The notes beneath the pieces were generated by a model. The model ran no database searches. It was not told the DNA's origin and saw nothing but the letters and a program-made list of their open reading frames with translations. This document shows, one piece after another, positions 11,297-24,126 of a stretch of DNA of 64,000 nt; position 1 is the first letter of the stretch, and the number at the start of each line of letters is the position of its first letter. This stretch comes from Phlyctochytrium arcticum (Eukaryota > Chytridiomycota > Chytridiomycetes > Chytridiales > Chytridiaceae): the NCBI GenBank assembly GCA_025602905.1, contig JAHLKI010000018.1, positions 434,001-498,000 on the forward strand. The letters run 5' to 3'. The translations under genes were made by a program, and so were the position numbers.

Positions 11297-12627
11297 TAGT
11301 AATAATACATCATTCGTATCAGCCGAAAAAAGCATTGGCACTCAATTTTTTCTCGTCCTGGTTTCCAAGATGTTTTGTATCTGATGACAAAAAATGGTAT
11401 ACATGAGCAAATGCCGAACCATTATCCGTTCCATTAAACTCCCCCCGCCTCTTCGCAAGCAAGAAAGCAAGAAAGCTCCTTCCTGTCCTTTGTGTGTCCT
11501 CCCGATTCTCGAAACATATCAAGAGACACATAGAAAAACGGCATTGGACCCGTCTACTACCGAAACTACCTACATATCCCATACTCCCACAACCACACCC
11601 TCCACACCATTTGTCTCATACCTAAAAAAAAAATGCTTCAAATCCGTATCTACATCCCATAACACCTCACCTTTTTTTCGCTTTACATAAAAAGAAACCG
11701 ATATCATGTCCAGTTCTACATCCCATATTTTCACCCAATCACACGCTCCACACCTTTTTGCCTCTTCTTATATACATCAAAAAACAAAAGTCTTCAAATC
11801 CAGGTATGATATATACATCCCATAAAATGCCCCACACTTTTTTTGTCACAAAAAAAATCACGATATCCAAACCCCGGCCATGTCTAAATCTCCCACACCC
11901 GTTTGTACATGGGAAAACGACTTTACCTCTCATATATATACCCCACAATCAAAACCAACAACGTAATGCCATTCATGATAATGTTTGACCGCTTCCTCAG
12001 CCCCTTTCGATTCCTTTGAAAAATTCTGTCTCCCGGGTCTTATCACTGTCGTGTGCCGTGCACACCACATACCGTACACCAAAGTGATAAGCTGATGAGG
12101 GCGGGGAATTTCAAGATATCGAAAGATATTATCGAACATTCGACAAAAAACCCGGGAATTCAACGGCGGTGGGGGGGAGCGCAGTGCGCACACCCTGGGG
12201 AAAAGACGAAAGGAAATTTTGATGGGTATATGGGCACGGATGGCTCCCGCACGAGGATGGCACGTTTGCCTTACGCCCACCCACTTGAGGAGCCTCCGCC
12301 TCACATGTCGTTTGGCGTTTAGGCGTCGATTAGGCGTCATAAATGGGAACAATGCTTATTGAGGGATGAGGATGCCAAACATGCTATCGAGGCAGACGGT
12401 GAGGAGAGAAAGAGTCACGACCAAAAGTGATACTGTAGTAGAGAGATTCAATTGTTTGTTTGTAGTAACAAGTACAAAAAAGAGATTAAAAGTGTTTTTA
12501 ACGACGAGGTCTGTGGGATTACAAGACTAAGAGACTAAGACTTGGGGGGGTAGTAGATGAGAGTAGTAGAGTAGAGAGAAGATGGTTACAGGAGATGAGG
12601 TAGTGTGTGTAGAGAGTGTACAGGAAT
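11297..12627. other. Convergent intergenic spacer with degenerate repeat
   Basis: 1.3 kb between the convergent membrane glycoprotein and sugar transporter genes. It holds the degenerate tandem repeat described separately; no protein gene is supported. Confidence 0.45.
11590..11900. repeat. Degenerate ~155-bp tandem duplication
   Basis: Two neighbouring units share CTTCAAATCC, ATACATCCCATAA, CACCTTTTT and CACGATATCC-type blocks in the same order (unit 1 about 11590-11746, unit 2 about 11747-11900). AT-rich with T-runs; non-coding. Confidence 0.5.
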
Positions 12628-14198
12628 TTACTGTTTGCCCTTGACGAGTTCAACGTCGCCAGTGTGGCCGTTACCGGCCTCGAGGCCCTTGGTGTGCGAA
12701 GAGTGGCGAGCACCTTCAGCGCCAAAGAGCTCGTCCATGTCTTCGAGGGATTTGCCCATTGTCTCAGGGATGAATGCCCATGTGAAGGTAGCCATGGCGA
12801 TACCAATGGTTCCAAAGACGAGGTAGGAGTAAAAGTCAATCTTGTCGGACATGATGGGTCCGAGTTTGGCAATGACGGCGTTGAAACCCCAGTTGGACAT
12901 GGTGCCGACACCGGTTCCCTTGGCACGGACTCGGAGGCCGAAAATCTCGGATTGGTAGACCCAGACGACGGGACCCCAGGTGGATGAAAAGTTGAGGATG
13001 AAACCGTAGACGGCGAAAATGGCGACCCAGGACCAGGCGGGGGTGGATTTGGAGAGGCCGACGGCGAGGCAGGCAATGAATTGGGAGATGCCCATACCGA
13101 GACCACCCCAGATAAGAAGCTTACGGCGACCAGAGCGCTCGACGAGGTACATGCCGGGGAAGGTACCAATGACGTTGATAAAGTTGTTGGCAATGTTGAA
13201 GGGGATGGTGGCCTGTTCCTTGTTGAAGCCCATGCGCTGGATCAAGTCGGGGGCGTAGTAGAGGATAAAGTTGATACCGGTCCACTGTTGGAACATTTGG
13301 AGGATAAAGACAAAGACGACACGGTTGATGATGCCCTTCTTCAGGAGCTCGGACCATGAGCCGTTACCAACTTGGCGCTCGAGTTCAATAGATTCCTTGA
13401 TTTCACGGTATTCGGCCTGAACGGCAGTGTCGTTAATGTCGACGCCACGGAGACGGGCGAGAGTCTTGAGGGCTTCGGTGTCACGGTCACGGTTGGCCAA
13501 CCAACGGGGAGAGTAGGGCATAAAGATGTTGATGAAGACGACGGAGACACCGGGGACCATTTGCATAGCGAGGGCGAGACGCCATTCGAGCTCGTCACCA
13601 CGGGTTTCGGTGGTCTTGATGATGATGGCGTTGACGATGGAGGCGATGAGGATACCGATGGTAATCATAAGTTGCTGGATGGCAATCATGCGGCCACGGA
13701 GATGGGTGGGAGCGGTTTCACCAATGAAGAGAGGAACTACCATAGAGAGGATACCGATACCGAGACCCGAGACAACACGGCCACCGTACAAGAGGCCGAG
13801 GGTGTTGGCAATGAATTGAAGGACGACACCGATGCAGAAGAGGATTCCTCCGACCAAGATGGAGCGCTTTCGGCCGAGGAAATCAGCCATCCATGAGACG
13901 ATGATGGCACCGCCGAGACAACCGAGCAAGAAGAACATGGTAATGTTTCCAGTGCGTTCAGCCTTGAATCCGTTGCTGACATATTTGTTTTCGACGGCAT
14001 CAAATTTGAGGTAGTCAAAGTATCGTCTGTTTTATCATTCATTAGTTGACTTGTCCTGATTGGTTTGACGCAGAGAAAAAACACATACCCGAACGTGTCC
14101 ATTTCCAGGACCTGTCCAATGACACCGATTTCGTATCCGAAAAGCAGACCGCCCATGGCGGCGCCAAAGGACACCATGTAATTGTACATGTTGCCCAT
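12628..14198 (-). CDS. MFS hexose transporter
   Basis: Two exons (14198-14089, 14026-12628; 62-nt intron) encode 502 residues with 12 predicted membrane segments. This is a plasma-membrane sugar porter of the MFS SP family. Signatures: GGLLFGYEIGVIG in TM1, DFLGRKRS in the first cytosolic loop, PYSPRWL in the central loop, QMFQQWTGINFILYYAP in TM7 and PETMGKSLEDMDELF after TM12. These match fungal monosaccharide transporters; whether the substrate is glucose, another hexose or a pentose is not determined. Codon use is strongly biased to C/G-ending codons, unlike several neighbours, suggesting high expression. A TATA box lies 175 bp upstream. Confidence 0.93.
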
Positions 14199-14372
14199 GA
14201 TGAAAGAGATTCTTGTCCAGCAAAGATCCGAAAGAAATGTGTGTTGTGTGTGTCAGCTCCAAAAAAAAAAAAGTTACAGAACTACCACCAGGGTAGAGAG
14301 ATATTGATAGTCGTCGTCGTCGTCGGGAGTCTTGGGTTCGTCGAAGCGGGGGGGAAGTGGTTCGCCAGTGTG

Positions 14373-14380
14373 CTTTTATA
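14373..14380 (-). promoter_or_regulatory. TATA box of the sugar transporter
   Basis: TATAAAAG on the minus strand, about 175 bp upstream of the transporter ATG. Confidence 0.5.
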
Positions 14381-15754
14381 GCCCCCAGCCCAAGCGGAAA
14401 AAGGGAGGGGAAATAAGGCCCCAAAAGTGGCTCCTACTTTGGCCGTTTGTGGGCGGCTGCTCGGCTGGCTTTCCTAGACCGTCTGCGCTGCTGCACCAAC
14501 TCACGCGAGGTCGGTTTGTCTCCCACCATGGGCTGAGCACTTTCTCTTCTGAAACACATTTTACTCGCGTGGGCGCTCCAAAGTCGGGATTTCCGGCGGT
14601 CTGCTATGTAGCCGAGGTTCCGTTGACGTTTTTCCTACTCGAGTAATGGCAAGAACTGCATGCAGGTTCCGTCTAATACATTTTTGCTTGCGATCCACAG
14701 GGTAAAAAAAACCGGTGGGTTAAAACAGTCACAAGTTACGGTTAACCCAAAGACAAAATGAAATGAAAGGGAGCGGAGCTTGTGCGTGTGCGGAGCAGCT
14801 TCCTTTTTCCGTGGAGCACCCACATTCTTTCCATCATCTCATATCATAATCATAATAGATGCCCAGCCCTAGCTCCATACATTCTTTGGTAGATCAGCGT
14901 AGACACCGTAGGCCCAAATGTGCTATGCCTGCTATGAAATACTCAGGAAATACTCGTATGAAACGGCAGAGTACATGCACACACAAAAATGTCCAGGAGC
15001 CCATGTCCAAAACCAGAAAACTGAGAAAACTCTAGTTAAAATCCAGGCAGACTGGCTGTCCCACGCTGGAGCCCGGGGCCAATTTCAGCAATTTCGCCAG
15101 TCACGCGTCGCGAAAGTCGCCAAATAAACTCAGGCGCTGGCAATAACCTCCACTCGCTACATGCATGGCAAAAATTTCCTTTTTCCAGTTTATTCTTGTT
15201 ATATGCTTTTTGGTTTTTGATTTTAGTTTTGATTTTGCGTGGTGCGTGGTGCGGAATTCCTTACTGACTCGATCTTCAAAGTTCCCCGCTATACACAATT
15301 CTCCTCATTGGGAAAAGAAAGACTGCCCGAAATTCCATTGGGAAAAAAAGAAATGGGAAAGGGAAACTCCGGGTAACCCCGGGTAAATGGGCGGGGGAGA
15401 CATGACACACACACGTGCGTCACGCGACACCCGGCGCTCCCGTGGCACCATGGCACACTTTCCCAGCCAGATCGAAAAAGATTCTCACGGTTTGATCTTG
15501 CCGGGATCTCCTCGCCTCCTTCTTTCCTTTGGCAGTCCTTCGGGAATCCCTTGGGAATCCTTCCGCATCCGGATAGTTATATGATTTATCTTACTTCCCA
15601 TATGGCATATCGCTGATATGATACTCGGGTATGCCACGCCGGGAATGTCCCAACCACCTAACCTTCAGCACAGTGCTGGCACACAAGTATGATACTTGGG
15701 CCTCCATGCAAGAAAAAAAGTGTCAACCACAAGGAAACTCCACTCACACATCGA

Positions 15755-15766
15755 GTACTCGAGTAC
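15755..15766. repeat. TACTCGAGTA palindrome, copy 1
   Basis: 12-bp perfect palindrome GTACTCGAGTAC in gene-poor DNA. Confidence 0.6.
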
Positions 15767-16036
15767 ACACACAAACCAAAATACACACACACAAATCCAT
15801 AAAAAAAGGTCCAGCCAGCCCACACATAATAAACGGCCCAATCCGGCGCTCTCACTCTTGAAAAACCCCAGCGTCGTACGTGCACGGGCCACAGGCAGAC
15901 TCTCTCTGTGTTTAATGTTTTTGTGGTTGGGCCTCTCTTGGAGTTCTCTCGCATGTATCGATAAATTCAGAGACTTCCAGGTGGATCAGGGGAGAGAGAG
16001 CTGTTGATCTTGGATTATCCATCATATATATCATAT

Positions 16037-16046
16037 ACTCGAGTAC
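16037..16046. repeat. TACTCGAGTA palindrome, copy 2
   Basis: 10-bp palindrome, 280 bp from copy 1. Confidence 0.6.
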
Positions 16047-18957
16047 AAAACTGGAATGGATGCTTTCAGGGCCAAAGGAGTCAACGTGGCGCCCCGCCCA
16101 GATATCCTTTCAGATGGAAAGATTGATCGCGTATGGACGACTGAATGGAAGGACTCCAGCCGATCTCTCCAAGTCCAAATATCCTGCCGCAAACCACACG
16201 GCCAAAAAGTTATTTTATTCTTACTCGCAGCCATCATTTTACACACACACACACGCACCAGGCTCCAGAGTATCTCAGCAATTCCAACTTGTGGCTTCCG
16301 CTTCCATCTCCGACGCCTGCGTCCTCCAATCAATTGACTGCTCGTCTCCAGACTCCAGCCCCCAATGCAGATTTTTCACAAAAAGTTTGTTTTTATGTAC
16401 CAAAACTCACGAATTTTTTTCCCACGCTCTCACCGGTACGCTCGTTGGCAACACCATCTTTTGTCACCCAGACGTGACTGTATACATGTATACTTTGGCG
16501 AGATGGAAGGGATGGTCGCCAGGTCCCATCTCCGGGCTCAAATCGATTCAAGTATCTTTAAAATCTTTGGCAAACCTCAATTCAACCATCTCTTTTTTTG
16601 GCAATGGTGTCATGCTCCAGCCTCCAGCCGATTGGAGATAAAAGGCAAACATCATCCGTCCCGCCCAACTTTTACATGAAGGCGCCGCAAGCTGACCTTC
16701 TGAACAGTCATAAAGTCAACCATGCTACATATATACGTGGATCGAGGACTTTCGACGCCAGAGAGTAGGCCAAAAAAGAGAATGGAATCCTTTCCAGATC
16801 CTGTTACATATACTTTACTCTCATTGACGGACGCCTAAACATCCTTGATTCTATACTACATCGGTATACGGATCTTCCGCATCCGCTGTAAAAAAAGCAT
16901 GATTTCAAAAGTCCCTACTTCCCAAAAGAAAACTACGGAAGCGTAGATAGCACTTATCAACCCAAGTCTTTTTGTGTAAAACTAGAACTTTTAGAGATTC
17001 CTGATGGAAAAAAAAAGTTATCGAGACTGATTTGCTTCCGTGGAGTGAGCTCTCTGACCCTTTACCCCAACGTAATCGTCACAATCAGTTTCTTTTTTGT
17101 AGCAACTGCCCGACGCATGAGAGTGTATAGGAAAAACTGGAGGGTTCTGATAAAAATTGGAGATTGATGCTCTTTTTCTCAAACGGAAATGATGTAGGGT
17201 GAGCCTTGCACTCTTTCTACTCAACACCACAATCTGACGGAAGCTATATCATATGTACTCAACCAGCTCTGTATACACAATCTTATTGGAAGGCGCATCA
17301 AACGTTGCCAGTCTTTACGAAACATATGAAAAGGATAAATTATGTTAAAGAGTTGCCAGATTCAGACTGGCAGAAAAATCAGAGACACGCCATACCGAAT
17401 AAAAACATGTACTGGGTCAAACAAAGTTAAGGGAGTGAGGTCGACAAAAGTTTCTTGCCAAAGAGTACAATATAGGGCAATTACATACATTCTCCCAACG
17501 CAAAAAGAAAATTGCAGTTGGGCAGACTTTATGGAGACTTTAACGTTCTACCTGTATTATTATTTTTCTTTTAATTCACGAACAATCAAGCAAAATACAG
17601 CACTTCCAAAATAAAGATGTTGATGGGGGAAAGAAAAAACTGTCATTTTCCGACGTTGCTCGTCCATGACAGCTATACGTTCTTCTCATGTTTACCAATC
17701 GCATTTCCGGCCCACCATTAATTGGATTTTGGTGCATGTTGTGCGGCGTACAGAATTGTTGGTAGGGAATTTGTGGGAACGCTTATTTAACACAGTGCAT
17801 TCCAGACCTGCTTTCCGAGTCCAAACAACTTTTTCTCCGCAGTATTGTCAACTTTGCCCCCCCTTTTTCTCACGAGATGACGGAGCCAAAGTGCAGCTGC
17901 TAGAAGGACTTTGGTGTACTTTCTCTGCAACGTTGAGCCAAACTTATATCACGGATCGTTTATTAGACGATAATGAGTCGTGGCTGGATGATGCGGGTAA
18001 GAGAGTAGTACTTGACGGAAGGCATCATCACCTCTCATCATCATCATTATCTTCATCAATCCCGAACCCATGCCCAGTCGTCCTCAAAAGGCCTTTTCCC
18101 CAACTCGCCAATGACCCCGGGCGAACGACATCTTTCAAGGATCAACAGGTAGTTTTCAAAACGTAGAGGTTTGCGAATGAGACCTCCGAACCATCTTTGC
18201 TATTTTTTTCCGGTGAGGCAGAGGTTTTTGTCGGCCTGGGTTTGTTGGGAGGCGGTAGGCTTTTGTCGTAATATCAGAGAATGAGTGTACAAGGCTGTTA
18301 CCAATGATGTATACGGGAAAGAGCCTTCTTTCACCATAAAGCACATATGCTCTACGCGTAAGGAACACCACTGGCCTCCCTGTCAAATTAATCCCCATCT
18401 TTATCCTATGCTTAAGCATTTGAGTAGGTCCCTGCGCAGTCGGCCCCAAAACGCCAAACTAGTGTTGCAACAATATCGTGAAAAGACATCTTGAGCGAAA
18501 AAGGTATACTTGCTTGACGACTCCATACCCCTCTGTATATTGATTGGAAACTTTGGGTGTAGGGGGAGGTTGCCCCCATTGAGTACAACTAGCGCTTAAG
18601 AAAGTTTATACTGCTACAGAAGGACACCAATTGAGAGCACGTCAATCATTTAGTGGACCATTCTCCGACGCACGTTTGCTCTATTAGCAAAGAACCATGG
18701 TAGCAAAAACGCCCGGGCAGTGGAAACTGGGACGGCCACAAAAGCCCACACAAAACCGAATCACCAACAGCGGGTTTTCCCACACCAAAGAGCGAAATGT
18801 TTTTTCTGATTAAATTCATCCTTTTCCACCATTTTGACAATACACATCCCTTTGTGATGAACCGTCGTATCTCCTCTGGCTTCACCCCTTCTGCCTTTCT
18901 TCTTCCCGTTCAGCATTCTCCGTTTATTTTTTATTTCTTTCGTTCCGCACCCGCTCA

Positions 18958-19290
18958 TCATATGCTCTGAACTAAACTGGCGATGTAGCTTTTTGAATTT
19001 TTGGTAAAACAGCAAAATATTGACAGCAAAAAGACATTCTCGAGTGAGACAGCTTTCGTAAATACTATTTCTACTTCCGAGCCTTGAAGTATTTCGCGCT
19101 GACAAGGCGAGAGAAGATGGTTCTCGATATGCGGTAGTGGATAATGGTCGCGCATAGTTTTCTTGTTCAAGGCTCGGTACTCCCCGCAGAAACGGAGGGC
19201 TGCTCTGGGTTTCTTTGCAAACAATGTAGGCGAGGCAAATTCACAATCAGGGGGCGCTTCCTGGATAAAGCCGGCGGTTAGGTACATCTC
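18958..19290 (-). mobile_element. Ty3/Gypsy reverse transcriptase fragment
   Basis: The minus-strand frame reads GFIQEAPPDCEFASPTLFAK, then ALRFCGEYRALNKKT and DHYPLPHIENHL. This matches the N-terminal RT motifs of Ty3/Gypsy elements (GFI-SPSPYASPVLFVKK, LRFCVDYRALN, YPLPRID type). Similarity stops after about 60 residues; the Tyr-x-Asp-Asp active site, RNase H and integrase are missing. A decayed remnant. Confidence 0.85.
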
Positions 19291-19379
19291 TGTCCAATCT
19301 GCTCCTTTAGTTCCTCGTCTTCAGCAGGGGAAATGCGTCGAGGATTTGAAACGATTGGGTCGGGTTGCCTCAAAGAAAT

Positions 19380-19549
19380 ATTCGAGTGACACCTTCGTTT
19401 ACTTCCGCAACTCGAAAAATCTATTCGTGAGACACCCTTCGTAAATACTATTCTACTACGAACTATTCGAGTGACACCTTCCTCTACTTCCGCAGCCCCA
19501 AGGATCTATTTGCGAGACACCTTCCTAAATACTACGTCTACTTCGGCTG
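19380..19549. repeat. Two tandem ~85-bp repeats inside the Gypsy remnant
   Basis: Unit 1 (19380-19464) and unit 2 (19465-19549) both begin ATTCGAGTGACACCTTC and share ACTTCCGCA and GAGACACC.TTC.TAAATACTA blocks. A related partial copy lies at about 19038-19085. They occupy the place where protease and the RT start should be. Confidence 0.7.
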
Positions 19550-19876
19550 CTCCAAAAAGCTTATGGTCAGCTCCCCGGGTAGCACGGCTGGGGCTTTAGC
19601 GCGGGCCGGGATTATTGAAAATCCTGGCGATCGTGGTGGGAGTCCAGCTTGGCGGTGACATCTGCGTCGATCTTCATAGATGTTGGCTGTGCGTTCTGGG
19701 CAGGCGGTGGAAAGGTGTCCGAGTTGGCGACATTTGAAGCAGCGACCCTCACGGCGAAGTCTGTCTCTATCCTCAGGTGACAGTTTTTTCGTAGATGGTG
19801 ATAATTTGGCCTGCAAGACTGGCCCACTTGTCTTCTGTGAACTTTCGCATGTCCTGACCACGGACGAATGCGACAC
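19538..19876 (-). mobile_element. Ty3/Gypsy gag fragment with zinc knuckle
   Basis: The minus-strand frame contains LSPEDRDRLRREGRCFKCRQ followed by LGHLSTACPE, a CCHC knuckle with C-x2-C-x4-H-x4-C spacing, the nucleocapsid signature of LTR retrotransposon Gag. It lies upstream of the RT fragment in the expected gag-to-pol order on the same strand, only about 250 bp away, so protease and the beginning of RT have been lost. Confidence 0.85.
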
Positions 19877-19899
19877 AGCAAGAGTTCCGCATGACGCGG

Positions 19900-22591
19900 A
19901 CCCAGGGAATCGCCTTTCCGCCTAATTTTTGAGGTTTAATACACAGCGGCCATTATTCAAGACAAAAACCGGTTGAATACCCATGCGTCGTCATCTTCTA
20001 GGGGTCGTCAGCGCTAAATACCTTAAAATCAGACACTTGTGTGAATACTTGTAGTTTACTCTAGCTTGATGAGGGCTGATTAAAGGTGAACTGTTTCACA
20101 TATAAAGAACATCCGATAGCTAACTCATCACATGTAGAGAACAGTTACTCCTATTTTTCGACATCAATTTTTGCACCGGTCATTATGATGTACCGTAATG
20201 TTGCAATTCTTGGCTCAAAGGGCACCAGTACTTTGAAACGGCTCAAGTCTGGTTTCAACATGCTTTCAAAGGATATCCTCAAGCGGCTGAACGAGCTCCA
20301 GAAGACGATCATACCTTGAAGCGGCTCAAAAGATGTCGGGCGCGAGTGTCAAAACTTTTGGACACGTTGAACGTCAAAGGGTCCCTCGGGTATAGGGCAG
20401 CCCCACACTTGGATGCTCGCAGCATTGGCGGCCGTTTTTATTTTTGGATCAGACCGACAATTTCGATCTTCTTGTTGTGGATCAAAAAGCTCGCCTTTGA
20501 CGCGCGGATAATCTCGTTGTCTTCCGCGCTCAGCATCCTCATCAGAAAATTCTTAGCCATCCTCAGACGGTCAAATGTTCGTGAGGCCGTGCTTCCGCTT
20601 TTCCCCCAAAAATTGCATCCCCTTCCCCTGGTAGTTGTCAGTGTCTTCCCTTATCAACACTTTGTAAAAGTTTTGCACGAGGCGTTAAATGGCAGCTTGT
20701 TGAATAAAAAAAACTTGCTGCGAGAAGAGGACAGTCATTGGATTTTACAGTTATTTCCCTCTTCTAAAAAAGGATATCAGCCAAAATGGTTCAAGCGCAC
20801 CTAAGCGTGTGCTTGACTCACGAAATGAACGCCCTCTCCTTATGAGCCAGAGTATATATACTCCGTTTGGAACAGTCGTCGAGCAAAGGAATGTGCTGTT
20901 CTTGTACCGTCCATATCTTCCCATCCTCGGAAGATTCGGAGTGCAAAGTCAAAGTCAGCCCACGCTTATGCCGATAATGCGGCGCGGGTCCGTTGCATAT
21001 ATCGCTGGAAATCTTGCAAGGTTGGCTCGGCACCCAACATTGATGCCAAGCACGATATGGGAGGGGTAGCACATGCCCTCTCGTAGGCGTAGTCGGGCGG
21101 AACGAAATCATCTTTGCTCCTCCGACTCACCACGTTGGCGCATGATCTGAGTCAAGGTTACCATCGTGTTGATTGGGGGTAACAAAATCAACGCAGTTCG
21201 GAGTTGATGTTTGTGGGACTCAGTCGGTTGGCCTTTGCGCAAAAATCATTTGGGAAATAGCAACAAGCCAAGCAGCTAAGGTCTCGAGAGGGAAAATGTA
21301 ACGGGGATTGTCTTCGTTCTGGTCGAATGTAACTAGCAAAGATCGTCTATGATCTTGTTCTTGATGCAATCTGATTACTGGGAATGATTTGGCATTTTCG
21401 CATTGGTGATAAAATGTGCGTAATGTGAAGACCACTTTGCAAGATGTGAGAAATACTGGTAGCAAAGGTGTCAACCCCAGGGAGTTTCTTGGGACTGGGC
21501 ACACAACACCCCTGAATGCAACCATTGGCCGGTTTGTTTTGGGAATCATCAGGAAGCAATGGGAGACTCAGAAAATTTCCCTGGCATACTTTGTACACTC
21601 TCATGATCTTGCGAGGCCTTGGCATCGTCCCACACCTCTCAAGACTATTATCTTCCCATGTAGGGGGCATTCAAGCGGCGGATCCACAATTCGTTGCGAG
21701 TTTGAAAAGTGGATTTTGAGTTTCGGGGAGGGAGAATAGGCTTCATGTCGGGATTTGTGGTTATGCCAAGCTTGCCTTGGCGCAACCCACGTCGGTCATG
21801 GTCCAGATCTTGCGGTGATCTGAACGGGTTTCCAGACGGGTTTCTCACGAAGTTTTTATATAGCTGGATGTCGTGACTTGGCCACATGAACACCCAAAAT
21901 AGCAGTGCCTGCGCCACGCCACACGACAGCCGAAAGCTGCAAAGGTAAAGAGAGACGCTTTGATCCTTCAGAAACCCGACTCCTTGAACCGCACAACCGT
22001 TCCTTACAACCTAACAAGAGTTCAGTCAAGAACCGTCTCCGACAAGGTATTACTTCAAGTTGCTTTTTGGATCATGGAGAACGAACGAAACGAGCACGAG
22101 CGACGTGATGCGAACCAAAGGGATTCAACCCGCCGGGCCAATCTACGGGCATGCCCTCCGGGGGGTTGCACTTGAACTCGTCCAGGCGGCTTTTTCAAAA
22201 GCGAATGGATAGAGAATGCGCCAACGGAACAGGAACTGTTTCTCAGGACTGTTGACACCTTTTTTGGGACGTGCGGAAGTTAAATTTTACCCCGTCTTTG
22301 GTGCAGTGCCTTCTTTTCGGAAGAAGGCCAGCGTTGGTGCAGCATTGGATTTCTCGGCTTGAATATGCTCGCTGTTGTCGTTCTTTACAATTTGACCCCT
22401 TCGTTGACTGAGACTGATCGACTCCTCCTTCCACTTCATCCACTTTTGCTCTTATTGCTGCGGACGACAATTTCTCTTGTTTTACATTCACCGGATCTCA
22501 CTTGGACTTGGCACTACAACTTTTTATTCCTACCTTCATGACGGTCCAACTTAGAAGCTCGAACGGATTTTCAGTAGTACAAAAAATCAAG
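19900..22591. other. Gene-poor interval
   Basis: 2.7 kb between the Gypsy remnant and the ALY/REF gene. Many short broken frames and no recognisable domain; it may be older transposon debris, but I could not identify LTRs. Confidence 0.35.
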
Positions 22592-23773
22592 ATGGCCAAC
22601 AACGGAGTTTTGGATATGGCTTTGGACGACATTGTAGGTGTTTAGCGTCTGGAAATTCTGTTGGCTTGTGGCGATCCGAGGAGCGATTTTGCGTGAATCA
22701 TTCTACAACATTGGAGCGCATTTTGGATTGTTGGGATCAGTTTGAATTTGTCATCTTCACGTCGAATACCTTTGTTAAAATTCACCTTCTCCAATGTCCC
22801 TTCTTCCTGCTTCCATGCTCCCCTTCTACGGATTGACAACATTTAGATTGACAAGAGCAAGTCTGGACGTCGACGAGGTGGTGGTGGTGCTGCTCGTAAC
22901 GGTGGTGGAGGTGGTGCCGTTCGCAACACTCGTCGCACGGGTGGACGTTCCGACAATCGTGCCAAGCCCTACGGTTCTGGCGGTCTTCGCGGTGGTCAAT
23001 CTGCAGTCGCAACCCCCATCTCGGATAAAATCGTAGTCTCCAATTTGGCAAAAACTGTCAGTCAGGACGACATTCGACAGTTGTTCAGTGAAATCGGTAT
23101 GTCCTGCCTATCCCGGTGGTCAGTTCAGGAGTATTCATTTGTATCCGATTGAAGGCCCAGTCCGCTCAGCGCAACTCAACTACGATGCACAAGGCCGCTC
23201 CAAGGGAGTTGCCACTATTGTTTTCACCCGGGCCAACCACGCCGCTCAGGCAATCAAGGAATTTCACAACCGCACATTAGACCAGAAGCCGATGAAGATT
23301 GAACTGATTGTCAGTGCCACTGCGCCTGTTCTGAGTGCGTCTGGCAGGTTGGGGGGTGCGGTTAACGGGGGTCGGCGAAGCGGCGGTCCAGCTGCTGGTG
23401 GTTCCTCAGGAGGGCGAAATGCAGGGTATGTACTTCTGTAGCATTGTCGGTTGTATAGTTTGCTCATTCTTTACAAAAATAGGCGTGGTGGTCGGGGTCG
23501 GCGATCTGATGGTGGAGCACCCAGAACCCACAAGAAGACGCCAAAGTCGGCAGATGAGCTGGACGCTGAAATGGCCGCTTACATGCGCGACGACGTATGT
23601 GTTTTTCTTCAAACCGCCCTATTGTCGGCCATCATCGTTAATCAAAAATCTACTTTCTATAGGCCGGTATGGAGGTTGATGGTGGAGCAAACCTCATGGG
23701 TGCTGCTGCCACAAGCCAGTTGAACGGCAGCACGCTCAACATGACACTCGCCAACGCCTTGAACGGAGCTTGA
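22592..23773 (+). CDS. ALY/REF (Yra1/THOC4-type) mRNA export adaptor
   Basis: Five exons (22592-22633, 22847-23096, 23155-23425, 23483-23594, 23663-23773) give 261 residues. The N-terminal motif NGVLDMALDDIIDKSK and C-terminal KTPKSADELDAEMAAYM are the two conserved REF boxes that bind the TREX helicase Sub2/UAP56. Between them are RGG-type Arg/Gly stretches and one RRM (SDKIVVSNLAKTVSQDDIRQ; RNP1-like RSKGVATIVFTR). The protein couples transcription and splicing to Mex67-dependent mRNA export in the nucleus. Intron 1 (213 nt) is more than twice any other intron in the window; the others here are 57-68 nt. Confidence 0.93.
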
Positions 23774-24110
23774 GCACGCGGAAATAGATCTATCCAACAC
23801 ATATTGAAAAATCGCTGAAATGGGGTCGTTTCGTCTTCTAGACGGGTCGTGAAAGGGTGGGCGTGTTGTTATGGTGCCCGTGCGTCTTTAGTTAGCTTAA
23901 ATTGTGCTTTTTTTCGTTAATATTCAATCTTTTTTTCAAAACGCCTTTTTGTACCTGGCAATCAAACCAATCACGTTTTCTTTTCCCAACGCACGACTTT
24001 TGAATCAGCTGAATGTCCGATACCTGGATGCCTCTCTGCTATATTGGCCAGTTTTCATTCGACTTTGCGCGTTGGCGTCATTACCCCAGGATTACCCCCC
24101 TGAGCCAAGA

Positions 24111-24126
24111 AACCTAAATCTAGGTT
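24111..24126. repeat. 16-bp near-palindrome AACCTAAATCTAGGTT
   Basis: Inverted repeat differing by one base from the perfect palindrome 540 bp downstream; both are followed by a CAAAA/TAAAA-like run. Confidence 0.6.

Larger units (their letters stand above)
14199..18957. other. Gene-poor 4.8-kb interval
   Basis: Apart from the transporter promoter at the left end I find no supportable gene. It contains short CA/GT microsatellites (about 15765-15795 and 16241-16257), a poly-A run near 14262, and two TACTCGAGTA palindromes plus one variant. A 166-codon ORF at 17666-18166 has no recognisable protein features. Confidence 0.4.

Noticed and set aside
11930..12352. 140-codon minus-strand ORF
   Set aside because: No recognisable motif, rich in rare residues, and lies in a convergent spacer; no spliced partner found.
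17666..18166. 166-codon ORF starting with ATG
   Set aside because: No domain, signal or repeat structure, odd composition and no promoter or neighbour support in gene-poor DNA.
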